A stretch of 64,000 nucleotides of DNA, from the NCBI GenBank assembly GCA_025526935.1, contig JAHLKD010000131.1:50226-114225 (forward strand), written 5' to 3'. The position numbers and the translations under genes were made by a program. Positions within the stretch are counted from its first letter, which is position 1, and each line of letters begins with the position of its first letter. This document shows, in pieces, positions 12,999 through 22,654 of the stretch. The notes beneath the pieces are model-generated. The model saw only the letters and a program-made list of their open reading frames with translations, was not told the DNA's origin and made no database searches. The stretch comes from Cladochytrium replicatum (Eukaryota > Chytridiomycota > Chytridiomycetes > Cladochytriales > Cladochytriaceae).

Positions 12999-13284
12999 AT
13001 GAAAGAAAACGCTAAAATTAACAGCATAGCCCTCCATGATCAAGAAAGTGTTGCAGCTAGGGAAGCCATCGACAAAGGAATTGAAAATATGCTGGATTGA
13101 AGACATTTTGAAAGAAAGGTCAATAAAAGCAAAGCAATGGGAGGTTCTGCAGAAGATCCAGGATGGTTTGAGTGTTTTTGCGGTTATACAAAAGGCCATC
13201 AAGGGTCTGGATATCCAGCACTTCCACTTGTTATTCCAATGAGTCTTCTTTCCCACGGGATAATAATCGGCGATGTTTTTGTTT
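12999..13284 (+). other. Coding-like tail downstream of the CatSper-like stop
   Basis: From the ATG at 12999 the frame equals that of the preceding gene (both start at positions divisible by 3). It reads MKENAKINSIALHDQE...AIDKGIENMLD, then a TGA, then continues protein-like (GWFECFCGYTKGHQGSGYPA) to a stop at about 13282. A plausible acceptor (ATATTTAG) precedes the ATG, but no GT donor with matching phase was found after the TM segment. It may be an extra cytoplasmic-tail exon joined by a non-canonical intron, or the decayed tail of the subunit. Confidence 0.3.
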
Positions 13285-14322
13285 GATTTTACTTTTGTGC
13301 ACTAGTTGTTACACAGCACCTCATAGAACGGGTTCCTTTCAGCCATCATGTCGCTAAACGGACCCCGTCATGCTCACTCTTGGGCTTGAGCCATCCCCCC
13401 ATCCACGAGCGGGTTCCAAAACCGCAGTTGCATTGATTCGGTAACTTTTTGACGTTGCGAGACGGAACGCTCGCCGGAACAGAGCGCCCAGACCGTCGAG
13501 CCGTTGATCATCTTTGGATGTTGAAATCTTTATTTGGTGCTGAGCTGGCTTTTTGGAGTACACAGCTGGCTTACACTTGTGGATCCGTCTGAGAGCGGCT
13601 CCAGTATCGCGGGCTCCTCTGAGCGGGATTGGAGATACCACATCAGCCATCGAATCCCGATCCTAAAACGACGCCTACGAATGAAACAATAGAGGAAATT
13701 TGTGTTCTAAAGAAGCACACACATATCTGATCAGGTGAAACCTCTGTGGTCGCACGCCTTTGCTCGCGCTTCGGGGTCGCCGTCGCAGCAGATCAGCGAT
13801 TGGAACGCCATGCCCTCTTGCAAAGGTCGAAGGGGGAGGGCCCTTCCAGCGCGCAGATCTCGTTTGTTGGGCACTTCAGCCTGAGAGAGACTTTGTGGGG
13901 CACAATTTTATGGAGGTTACCTGGAGGAGGGGGAAGCCTAGGAGACAGTCGTCGAGAGTGAGATCGGGTGCTCAGATCTGCCCTCCAGCCCAGACCCGAA
14001 TGTCTTCTTCCAGTTGTGATGCTTTTTGATCTCATGTGATTTGTTCTATCTCTGTATATCTCTGTAGAAACAAACTCAAAAGAAACGTTTGACACATAAA
14101 ATCCCATACGCAAACTGAAAAACTTAAGAAAAACACATATGCTGCGTTCGGAACAGAGCCTGAACTAAAAGAAGAGGAAGAGAGCTATTCCTTGCCGCAG
14201 CAAGAATGGACGGAAAGAGCAGTGTAAAAAAGAGTTACTCTCGCTGAGGGGCAATCATCGCTTTACTCTCGCGCCTAGCGTGAGTACAAGGCGATTCGCC
14301 CCAAAAGGATAACACTAGTGCT
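13285..14322. other. Intergenic region; only unsupported ORFs
   Basis: Contains a 98-codon minus-strand frame (13354-13650, starting MADVVSPIPLRGARD, basic) and overlapping ORFs around 13750-14110. None shows a domain or splice support. Composition is fairly GC-rich at 13600-14000. The septin 3' end and its UTR occupy the right border. Confidence 0.35.
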
Positions 14323-16106
14323 TTAACCGCGTCGGCCCAAAGCCAACTCTTCGACCTCCTCTTCGAGCTGCTTCACCATCCTGTGTTGCTGCTCAAGGTC
14401 CTTATTCAGCCTGTCCCTCTCCGCAATTAACTAGAACAGATTCACGTGAGAACTTGACGATCCACCCCAGTCCGACATACCTGCTGCTCCCACTTTCGGA
14501 ACCTGGCTTCCTCGGACCTGACTTGGTCCGTGAATCGTTTGCGGAGCTGGTCTTCCTCCGCTTTCATGCGCGACTCGAGGGCTTTGCGCGCACGAACGAC
14601 TGGGTCGTCGTCGGAGCGGCCCTCGGATGCGAGCCTCGAGGAGCGGTAGTTCTCGTAGTGAGTGTCCTCAGTAGTGCCGATCAGATCGTTCATGTGGGTA
14701 CTACAGGATATCAGCAAAAATAATACGGAAATCGGTGGAACGTACCGGATAAGGAGGTTACGGAGTTTGACAAAGTCGCAGTGGGCTTCGTTCTCAACTA
14801 TATGAAGGATCTGTTTGATTTTTTGATGGCATAATTTTTGGTTGGCTACCTTCAGCAGCACCCCAGAGGTATTGGCGTCCACGGACCTTCTTTCCGCCGA
14901 CGTCGATGTCGGTGTCGCTTCCGATTACCGAGAAGGGCATAGCACTCTAGAATGGGTATATTCAGCATAAGTGAATCCAAAAATCAATCCGGCTGCCCTC
15001 AACTTACCAGGGTGCTAACGTTTCGTTTGGTGCTCTCTTCGTCGTCCGACAGCGTTGGGGGAGCGAAGACCTGGATACCGTGGTGTGAGATGGCGTCACG
15101 AACACGGTCCTTGAATGCAAGAATGTCGGTGGGTGTGAGAGTGTCCGCCTTTGCGATGATGGGGATGAGGTTGACGCGGGTGCCGAGCTGCTTCATCACT
15201 TCAATGTCCAGCGGACGGAGACTGTAGTAGGGCAAAGGTCAGAAGCAGAGTTCACAAGTATTGTGACGTGGAACCATGCATGACATGGCAATAAAAGAGT
15301 GTTCACACCCAAGAAACGACCACCACGACTGTTTTGTATCGTCTGTAACGTGCAACCATGCATGACAGCATGCTGACCGCATGACAATAAAAGAGTGTTC
15401 ATACCCGCAAAAACCCCAAGAAGCTACCACCACAATGGATCGCCCCGACCGTTTTGTATCGTAAACCACAAAGTATCGCTTCCACTTGCAGTACACACTC
15501 CCCCACCAAATTTGGTTTCCTCCGTCGATGTTCCTCTGTCGCACCAGATACTCACTTGTGACCGGTGGGCTGGATAAAGTACAAGCAGACATGAACGCGC
15601 ATGTCGTCGGGGTTCTTCCTGTTGGGCCTGGACTCGTGCTGCATGTAAGCGAGGTGTTGTTCGTCGATGAACTCGACGATGGGGACCCAGCAGTCCTGGT
15701 TGTTGACGTAGTCGCCAAAGCCTGGGGTGTCGATGATGGCGAGACGGACGTTGAAGCCCTTCTCCTCGATGTCAGCCCGGACAACATCGATCTGGACGGT
15801 GCGTTCGAGCTGCTTCTTGAAGCGGTCCTCCGGCTTTTTGTATTCTCTGAGAAGGGTAGTGAAGAGGGTGTTGATGAAGGTAGTCTTGCCCAGACCGGAT
15901 TCACCTGTAGCGAAACGGAAGGTCAGAAATGGAGCGACACTGTACGTACAGGTGCTTTGTAAAATACCAACAACCATGACGGTAAAGTTAGTGCCCTTCT
16001 TCGAGACCAGCTTGTGACGCTGGTTGGGCAGGTTCGCGATGCCAACCTGAGCAGGGGTGGTGGTAGCGCCAGGCATGTCTTGTCTGGTGCTCAAGCCCAA
16101 GTCCAA
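14323..16106 (-). CDS. Septin, C-terminal coiled-coil type (Cdc12/AspC-like)
   Basis: GTP-binding filament protein that forms rings and scaffolds at the cell cortex and at flagellar or division sites. The start [13 protein letters not shown] at 16106 leads into the septin N-terminus [17 protein letters not shown] (polybasic region). After a ~62-nt intron comes P-loop [15 protein letters not shown], then [13 protein letters not shown] (G3), [24 protein letters not shown] (G4, AKAD) and PFSVIGSD with RQYLWG (septin unique element). The C-terminus is a charged coiled coil ([32 protein letters not shown]) ending ALGRRG. Seven exons; the third-from-last junctions CTG|GTAAGT and GAA|GTAGCC keep frame. 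The ~330-nt intron 2 holds an internal duplication. [10 protein letters not shown] and the long coil favour the Cdc12/AspC group over Cdc3 or Cdc10, but this is a by-eye placement. Confidence 0.93.
15261..15462. repeat. Imperfect direct duplication inside septin intron 2
   Basis: Two units (about 15261-15341 and 15343-15462) share ACCATGCATGACA, CAATAAAAGAGTGTTCA and GTTTTGTATCGT in order. The second unit has extra sequence inserted. They lie wholly within the 330-nt intron, the longest of the gene. Confidence 0.7.
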
Positions 16107-16483
16107 GTTTATGATAACGGTAGTAGTAGTGAGTCAGTCAGTCGGTCTGTCCGTGCCCGCAATGAACCAGTCAGCAACATATTACTATACACGCCACACA
16201 GCTCTTAACACTGCAAATTTGCATCGTCGCCTGCCCCTCCCCAACCTCTAAAAACCATCACCGCCACCCCTCAAAACCAGCACCACCTGCTGCTATCTCG
16301 CTCTCGCACAGATCAGATCCACCCTCTCTCTCGGGTACTGCTACTTTCCACTTCTCTTTCGCTTACTGACCGTCTCTCTCTCCCCGTATTACCTCGTTTC
16401 ACCGCCACTCCGTCTATCGCTCCAATCGCTCCGCGTCTTAAAACTCCCTCTCGACCACAGTCCCTCCCCTCTCTCACGCACAA
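16107..16483. promoter_or_regulatory. Divergent promoter region, septin / 14-3-3
   Basis: 377 bp between two divergent start codons. Strongly pyrimidine-rich on the plus strand near the 14-3-3 ATG (runs of CTCTCTC and CCCCTCC at 16310-16480), typical of leader regions of highly expressed fungal genes. No TATA box was evident. Confidence 0.45.
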
Positions 16484-17748
16484 ATGGCTGACAAAGGTAC
16501 CTGAGCGTTCCGCCTTTTTGCTTTGTGAGCTGGATACATGCATGTTTGGGCACTTTGGCCACCTAAAAGAGATCACCGCGAGATCTGGGCTTGTCACTGT
16601 TTTCGTGTCTTCCAAGCGTAAAAATTAATGTTTTTGATATTTAGTCTTCGGCTCAATGATACAGTTGTTCATTTTGCTCTTTTCTGACATTTTTTTTCTC
16701 AGACCAGGTTTACATGGCCAAGCTTGCCGAGCAAGCCGAGCGATATGACGGTAGGGGCGAGTGAGTTAAAGGATTACACCGGGTTCTCACCCTTTTTTTT
16801 CCATTAGAAATGGTGTCATACATGAAGGTGCAGATCTTGCCTTATGGCGAGGTGATCGCTTACTCACCATATTTCTCTTTCCCGCACTTCAATCTTCTAG
16901 GAAGTTGCCAAGGTATTCTTGAACATTTATCTCGTTCCTCTTTAGCTGACACCTCAAATCAATTTCAGCTTGGTGTTGAACTCACTGTCGAGGAGCGAAA
17001 CCTGCTCTCTGTCGCCTACAAGAATGTCATCGGTGCCCGCCGTGCTTCCTGGCGAATTGTCTCCTCCATCGAGCAGAAGGAGGAATCTAAGGGCAACGAG
17101 GGTCAGGTCAAGAAGATCCGCGACTACCGTGCTAAGATCGAGAACGAACTCTCTGAGGTCTGCCTTGACATCCTCAACGTCCTCGACGAGCACCTCATCC
17201 CCGCTGCTGAGGCTGGCGAGTCCAAGGTCTTTTACTACAAGATGTGAGTTTTAAAGTCATATCCAACTTTTAAAAGTGCCTTATCCGCTTCGATATAACA
17301 GGAAGGGTGACTACCACCGCTACCTCGCCGAGTTCGCCACTGGTGACAAGCGAAATGAGTCTGCAACCCATGCCCACGACGCTTACAAGAGCGCTACCGA
17401 CATTGCCCAGACTGAGCTGGCACCCACCCACCCCATCCGCCTTGGTCTTGCTCTTAACTTCTCCGTCTTCTACTACGAGATCCTCAACTCTCCCGACCGT
17501 GCTTGCCACCTTGCCAAGCAGGCATTTGACGACGCAATCGCAGAGCTCGACACTCTCAGTGAGGAGTCGTACAAGGATTCGACCTTGATCATGCAGTTGT
17601 TGAGGGACAACCTTACTCTCTGGACATCCGACCTCCAGGACGGTGAGTACATTATTATTTAAGTTTTGATTAGCTTTCTTACGACGTATTTGTTTAAGCT
17701 GAGGGCGAGAAGGCCGAGGAATCAAAGGAGGAGGCTGAGGAGAAGTAA
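16484..17748 (+). CDS. 14-3-3 phosphoserine/threonine-binding protein
   Basis: Dimeric adaptor that binds phosphorylated client proteins in signalling, trafficking and cell-cycle control. Exons join to [20 protein letters not shown], then EMVSYMK, then a 12-nt microexon EVAK (16901-16912), then [19 protein letters not shown], the family signature. It continues with [51 protein letters not shown] and the second signature [18 protein letters not shown]. The phosphopeptide pocket residues (K in AYKN, RR in [10 protein letters not shown] in HRYLAEF) are all present. The C-terminal tail [15 protein letters not shown] is acidic as usual. Seven exons. The start at 16484 gives a 13-nt first coding exon ending ACAAAG|GTACC. 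Ortholog of yeast Bmh1/2. Strong codon regularity suggests high expression. Confidence 0.97.
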
Positions 17749-18240
17749 ATGGACACTCTTAGATTGCCCACAACCAACACAGTACAAACTCAAACAATTT
17801 GAGCACTGTCGAATACAATCCGGTTTACCCTATCCGTTCAGAGTTGGGTTATTCTTGAAGTGGCACTCCTTTTTCACCTTTTCTTCCGTTTTATGTGTTC
17901 GAGGCAAGATGTGTGTCTACTTTTAGTTGATTCCTCTGTTCTTCTACGCGGCCACTTCTAGATCTCCCATTCTTTTCTCGGAGAAAGTAAGACTTCTTTT
18001 GTGCTTGGGCATGTGTTCATCTTTAACAGTAAATATACCGGTTTTTGTTTTTTCAACAAAGCAAAGGCGGGATTGTTTTTGTTTTGTTCTGTTCTGTGGC
18101 GAGTTTGTGTGCAGAGAGAGTGTATTTTTATCAGGAACTGGATTTGTGAAGCCGAACCTCTTTTTCCTTTGTATCTTTGGACAAAATGCGAAAAAAAAAT
18201 ATCAGTAATTTTGTTTCCTGAACAAACCCGTGGCTGAATC
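17749..18240. other. 3' UTR / spacer between 14-3-3 and DYNC2LI1
   Basis: About 490 bp, T-rich on the plus strand with several TTTTGTTT runs and an A-run near 18190. Holds the 14-3-3 terminator and the promoter of the following same-strand gene. No ORF of interest. Confidence 0.5.
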
Positions 18241-20295
18241 ATGTCTGCAAACCAGAAGCTTGGATCAATCGGATCAAGCCTGGATGAATTCAACACTGAA
18301 GACCGACCTCCCTCAGATGGCACGTCTCAGCAGCAGCAGCAGCAGCCCAAGAAGCAGAAACAGAGGCCATCAAACGCCGACGCGATCACGTTGGGAGGGA
18401 AGAAGGATCTGTGGACCCTGATTCGGGAGCACAAAGCACGCGACCAGAATGCTGAAAGTACAAACACAGGGCTCAGCGTGATCGAAGCGTGATCTCTCCT
18501 CAAACACTATTCACAGATGCTCGGTTGGACACGGTGCTTTTCTTTGTTGGGAGCAAGGGTTCAGGAAAGTCCACGATCGTGCATCGGTTCATGGATAAAG
18601 GTACGTCGAATGTAACCATTAATTGTTTCAAGTCTCACCAAGTTGTATTGGAGATGAGGCGCCAACGCCAACGGTGGGTCTTGAGTACAAGTAAGCATAG
18701 GTTGCACACTGGCAAAAATTGAAAAAGCAATGCCCCATATTTTTAAAAGCTACGGAAGGAGGACTCGAGGTGTGACGGCGATCAAGGACGTCGTCCACAT
18801 CTGGGAACTTGGTGTGTCACACACGCTCATGCAAAAAGAACTGCTCTGATCCTCTCTCTCGCTCTCCAAACCAAAAGCGGGCGGCACACGCATGTCGCAG
18901 CTCATCAACGTCCCTCTGAACGAACAAAACCTCCACAACACGAGCTTTGTCCTCGTCCTCGATCTCAGCAAGGTAACCACTACGGAAACCCCCAAAAGTT
19001 TCTCATGAAAACACACATACGAGCCCGAGAGCATCGTCCCGACGACCGAGGCATTGATGAGCACCATCAACGCGAGGTTCGAAGCCCTCTGCCGCTCGCT
19101 CGAGTCCCGCGGTTCCAAGCGGCCCAAGAACCTCCGGGCCGCCGCCGCGAAAAAGTACGCCGAGAGCCCGGATCGGGACACGTTGCCCCCGAACTCGCCC
19201 TGCGCGGTCCCGCTTGTATTCATCGGGAGCAAGTACGACGTCTTCAAGGGTTTCGAGCCGTGAGTAAAGAAATTTCTTCTTGTTTTGGAGTTAAATGTTT
19301 TTTTTGCAATTCTTGTTGTGTTCAGGGAGACGAGGAAGAGGGTGTGTAAGACTGTGAGGTACCTCGCGCACGTCCATGGCGCATATGTTGTCTTCACGGC
19401 GCATAAAGACGAGAACCTCGTCGCGAAGGTAAGCAAGAAGAAACGAAAAGGATAGCATTGATTGTTTTAAGAAATGAAATTAATTTTTTGCCTATTTTGG
19501 GTAGTGTCGACAGCTTTTGATACTGCATGCGTTCCGGCAAGGGTCGGTGAAGGGGATGAGCGTCGACCACGGAAAGCCGTTGCTCGTGTGTCCAGGTATC
19601 AAACAAAGTTCAAAAACCGGAGTACTTTTTTTGAGAACAGTTTTTGTAACAGTTGTTTTTTTCGTTTGCTGTAGGGAACGACACGTTTGCGTCGATCGGG
19701 ATCGCGCCGACCGAGTCTGTGGCTGCGCGGGCTGCGCGGGGCGGCGACGTCGTGGATGCGTCGGCCGGAGTCGGCGGTGTCGCGATGGGGTCGGTGAGGA
19801 CCTGGATGGAGTGGAGGGACGAGTTCTCGCGGAATTTCCCGTGGAAAGGTAATAAACAAACGCTATCTTCCGGGACTTTTCGGGAGGGACTTATTCTGCT
19901 TTACTTTAGAGGAAACGCTGGAGAGACCCGATCTGTCGAAGTTTCCTGAGCCGGCGATCGATGCACTGTGCGAGCAAAAGTAGTAAGTACACTTCGAATT
20001 TTGCTCTCCTTTTTTCTTTTCTCCACTTGTGTGTGTGTTTTGTGTGTTTTGATGCCCCGATTTCTTTGTTTTTTAAAAGCCGAGAACTGGAGAGGATGAG
20101 GAAGAATAACCAGAGGAAGGCACAGCTTGGGCTGGATCAACTGAAGAACGGTGGTATGAACGCGCCTAGTGGAAAAGCTTATTCGAGAGCAAAGTAAGTC
20201 AGGTTGGCGTGTGTAGGCAATGTCGTCGAAGTGGCACTGACACGCATTCGTCGTGCAGGGCGGCGGGTATGGATGTGCCTGACACCCTAGTGTAA
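18241..20295 (+). CDS. DYNC2LI1: Cytoplasmic dynein-2 light intermediate chain (IFT retrograde motor)
   Basis: Subunit of dynein-2, which drives retrograde intraflagellar transport and so is needed for cilium assembly. The start MSANQKLGSIGSSL is followed by a Gln run (QQQQQQ) and KDLWTLIREHK. The Ras-like domain has Walker A FFVGSKGSGKSTIVHRF, then PTPTVGLEYNYGRR, VVHIWELAGGTRMSQL, FVLVLDLSKPESIVPT and the late strand LVFIGSKYDVFKGFEPETRK, followed by CKTVRYLAHVHGA. This order is specific to D2LIC rather than dynein-1 LIC. The C-terminus has FPWKEETLERPDLSKFPEPAID and a basic helical tail ending MDVPDTLV. Ten or more exons, all GT-AG; the introns at AAAG|GTACGT and TACAA|GTAAGC keep frame. 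It is 103 bp tail-to-tail from ODAD3, another ciliary gene. The Ala-for-Gly change in WELAGG (usually ELGGG) comes from a splice join. Confidence 0.93.
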
Positions 20296-20398
20296 TAAAT
20301 TTGGAAAATAACTCTTAGCTGCTTTTTTTCAACTGTGTGTGTATAATGAAACAAATGGGTGTTACAAAACGGGCAGACGACTCACAAACAATTGTCAC

Positions 20399-22565
20399 TC
20401 AATCCTCGTCGTCGTCCTCCTTCGCAGTGCGCTTCTTCTTTGTCTTCTTGGGCATCTTGGTCTTGAGCCGGGCGTTGATCATCTGCGTCGTGAGCTTCTT
20501 GATCGTTTCGCGATCAGGGACATCCCCGTACTCATCGTCGTTCTCCTCGTCGTCTGGTACAGAGTCATCCGTGTTGTTAGAAAAAACGACCCAACAAAAT
20601 CAAAAATGTCTTTTTTTGCAATGCTTACCGTCGTCTGCTTGCTCTTCGAAGTTGACCGGGCGGAGCTTTACGCGCGTGTTGTAAGGCGGGAGTGAGCTTG
20701 GGTTGACTTGGAGGATGCTCATGGTCTCCTGTGGTTGTTGCGCGGTCGCGGCGGCAGGTGTAGGCTGCTGTGGGACAACCAAGAAAGTGAAAAGCTCATT
20801 TTGGTTAACATGCGTTGATGCATTACCTCGGGAAGCTCCTTGCCTTGGAGATTCAGAATGAGCATCTCGAGTTTGCGGATGCAGACATCCAGCACTTTGG
20901 CGACGGTGTCGTCCGACATTGGAATCGACAAAGTAGTCCTGTCGGGCTAAACTCACCCCCACACAGTCAGAGAAAACACGATGGTCTAGGACAGATCACC
21001 CTTTACCAGATGGATGTTTTCAAGCTTATCCGCCAAATGCTGCACTCCCGATTTAGCGTTCCCGACTAGCTTTGCCACTCTCTCGTACTTCATCCTCGCC
21101 TCTGCCATCTTCGCCTCCGCGTCCTCCACGTGCCTCTGAAGCTCCTCGACCATCCGGCGCGAATACGCCTGCTTGCTCTCCCCCGAGTACCGCAGCTCGT
21201 CAAACTCGCCCAGCACAGCGGCTTTCTTGAGCTTGAGCTCCGCGATCCGGGCCTCGTTCTGCTTCTGAAGCTGCGCGAGGTGTGTGTGGGTGTCGCCCTG
21301 CGCCTGGAACTTGGCGATCACCTCGTGGATCGCGGAGACACCGGTGGCTTCTTTGATCAGACGCATCGTTTCTTCGTACTCGGCCATCTTTTTCTCGGTC
21401 GCTTCGTCGTAGTGCTCGCGAGAGGCGTCGTTGGAGGGGGTGAGATCTTTGGTGAGATCGTCAAGCTGGAGGGTCTGGAACAATCCGAATCATGGATGGG
21501 GGCCGGTATTTGTTTTAGTCGTTTGAGGGGAAACATGTGTGGATACATGCTCATAAACGCACCTTTCGATCAAACTTGTCGTTGATCTCCATCTTTTGTT
21601 TCACCATTTCCTTGCGGACTAGAAGCTCACGCTCGCGTTGTTTGCGTTCCTCGTTGACTTGTTGCTCGAATCTGGCCAGCTCAGCCTTCCACGAATACCT
21701 TTAATCCCAGCTTCTACATATCCCTGTGTTTTTCTTCACCTTTGCAACCTCCTTGGCATGGTTTGCGTCCTTGGACATCATTTCGAGCTCTGCCGCGTCC
21801 TGTCTCTTCGACTTTAGCGTCTTTTCAAAGTTTGCAAGCTGATTATCAAACGAAAGTCGCTCTTCCTGGAGCCGTTTGACGATCTGCTCATATGTTTTGC
21901 GAATCGATTGTGCTTCGTTGTACTTTATCATTGCTTTATCTAAGCGGTTCTCCAGCATTCGGATTTCCTTGAAAAGCCATATGATCGATCAGCTTTCCGT
22001 GTGTATGTATATACTGTGAAAAATTGCGTTTTGATTTACTTTTGCCTGGGGAGAATCCTGCAAGTTCGATTTCACCATCTCTGCCTCTCGCCTCAGGTCA
22101 GCCAGCTGGTCCCTCATTTCCCCGAGCTTCTCTTCCTTGCTCCTAGCCTCCGCCTGAAGCTCGTCGTAGCGCTTGTGGATTTCGCAGATCTTCTGGTCAA
22201 AGCGCTCTAATTCGCTCATCACAAGCCTGTTGCTCTGCATATCGATCTCATTCTGTGAAGATTTTATAACTTCAGATTTGAGTACTTGTGACGAAGACTT
22301 TAAACCTTCTTGAGCCGAGCGATGGCTTCACTGATGTCTCGATTCTGATGACGGAGGCGTGTGATCTCTTCCTTGTTCTGGCGAATCGCCCATTGACTAG
22401 TCTCATAATAGGCTTTTCTGTCACCCTCTGGATGTTGGGATCATTTTCAATACAATACAGAAAGCAGATCAAAGAGCACCAAGACCTACCCAAGAGCTCA
22501 AAACGCAGTTTCAAGTCCTGTAGCTCCTCATCAGCGACCGTAGCCTTGTCAAACTGCCTCATCAT
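20399..22565 (-). CDS. ODAD3: Outer dynein arm docking complex subunit 3 (CCDC151/ODA10-like)
   Basis: Long coiled-coil protein needed for attachment or assembly of outer dynein arms on axonemal doublets. The start MMRQFDKATVADEELQD at 22565 is followed by LEGDRKAYYETSQW (hallmark of the CCDC114/CCDC151 family), AIRQNKEEITRLRHQNRDI, long heptad helices (MQSNRLVMSELERF, EIRMLENRLDKAMIKY), then YEETMRLIKEATGV...EVIAKFQAQGDT and ELRYSGESK, which fit CCDC151 better than CCDC114. The C-terminus has YNTRVKLRPV, then DVPDRETIKKLTTQMI and a Lys-rich end with an EDDDED tail. Around ten exons; the intron at 21719-21772 uses the acceptor GGAAG so that AK|AELARF is in frame. IFT74/IFT81 were considered and do not fit. 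Its presence implies outer dynein arms, hence a motile flagellum. Confidence 0.88.
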
Positions 22566-22654
22566 CTGGTGTTTGTGCTTCGATTTCTGTGATCCAGTGT
22601 CAGTCGTGGCTTGAGGTAAAATTCACCACCACGTCGAATTAACACTTCGATACG
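22566..22654. promoter_or_regulatory. Compact bidirectional promoter, ODAD3 / SLY1
   Basis: Only 89 bp separate the ODAD3 ATG (22565, minus) from the SLY1 ATG (22655, plus), so promoter and both 5' leaders must fit here or overlap the genes. No TATA box. An ACCTCAAG/CTTGAGGT-like segment is at about 22610. Confidence 0.6.

Noticed and set aside
13080-13110. TGA recoding (selenocysteine or reassigned codon) in the CatSper tail
   Set aside because: The many other genes here use TGA as a stop or lack it in frame, and no SECIS-like element was looked for successfully. A missed intron or decay is simpler.
18750-19436. 228-codon minus-strand ORF
   Set aside because: Antisense to DYNC2LI1 exons and crosses their introns; no recognisable domain.
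20399-22565. IFT74/IFT81 identity for the coiled-coil gene
   Set aside because: The GDRKAYYE, LIKEATGV and ELRYSGE segments and the C-terminal basic end fit CCDC151/ODAD3, not the IFT74/81 domain layout.
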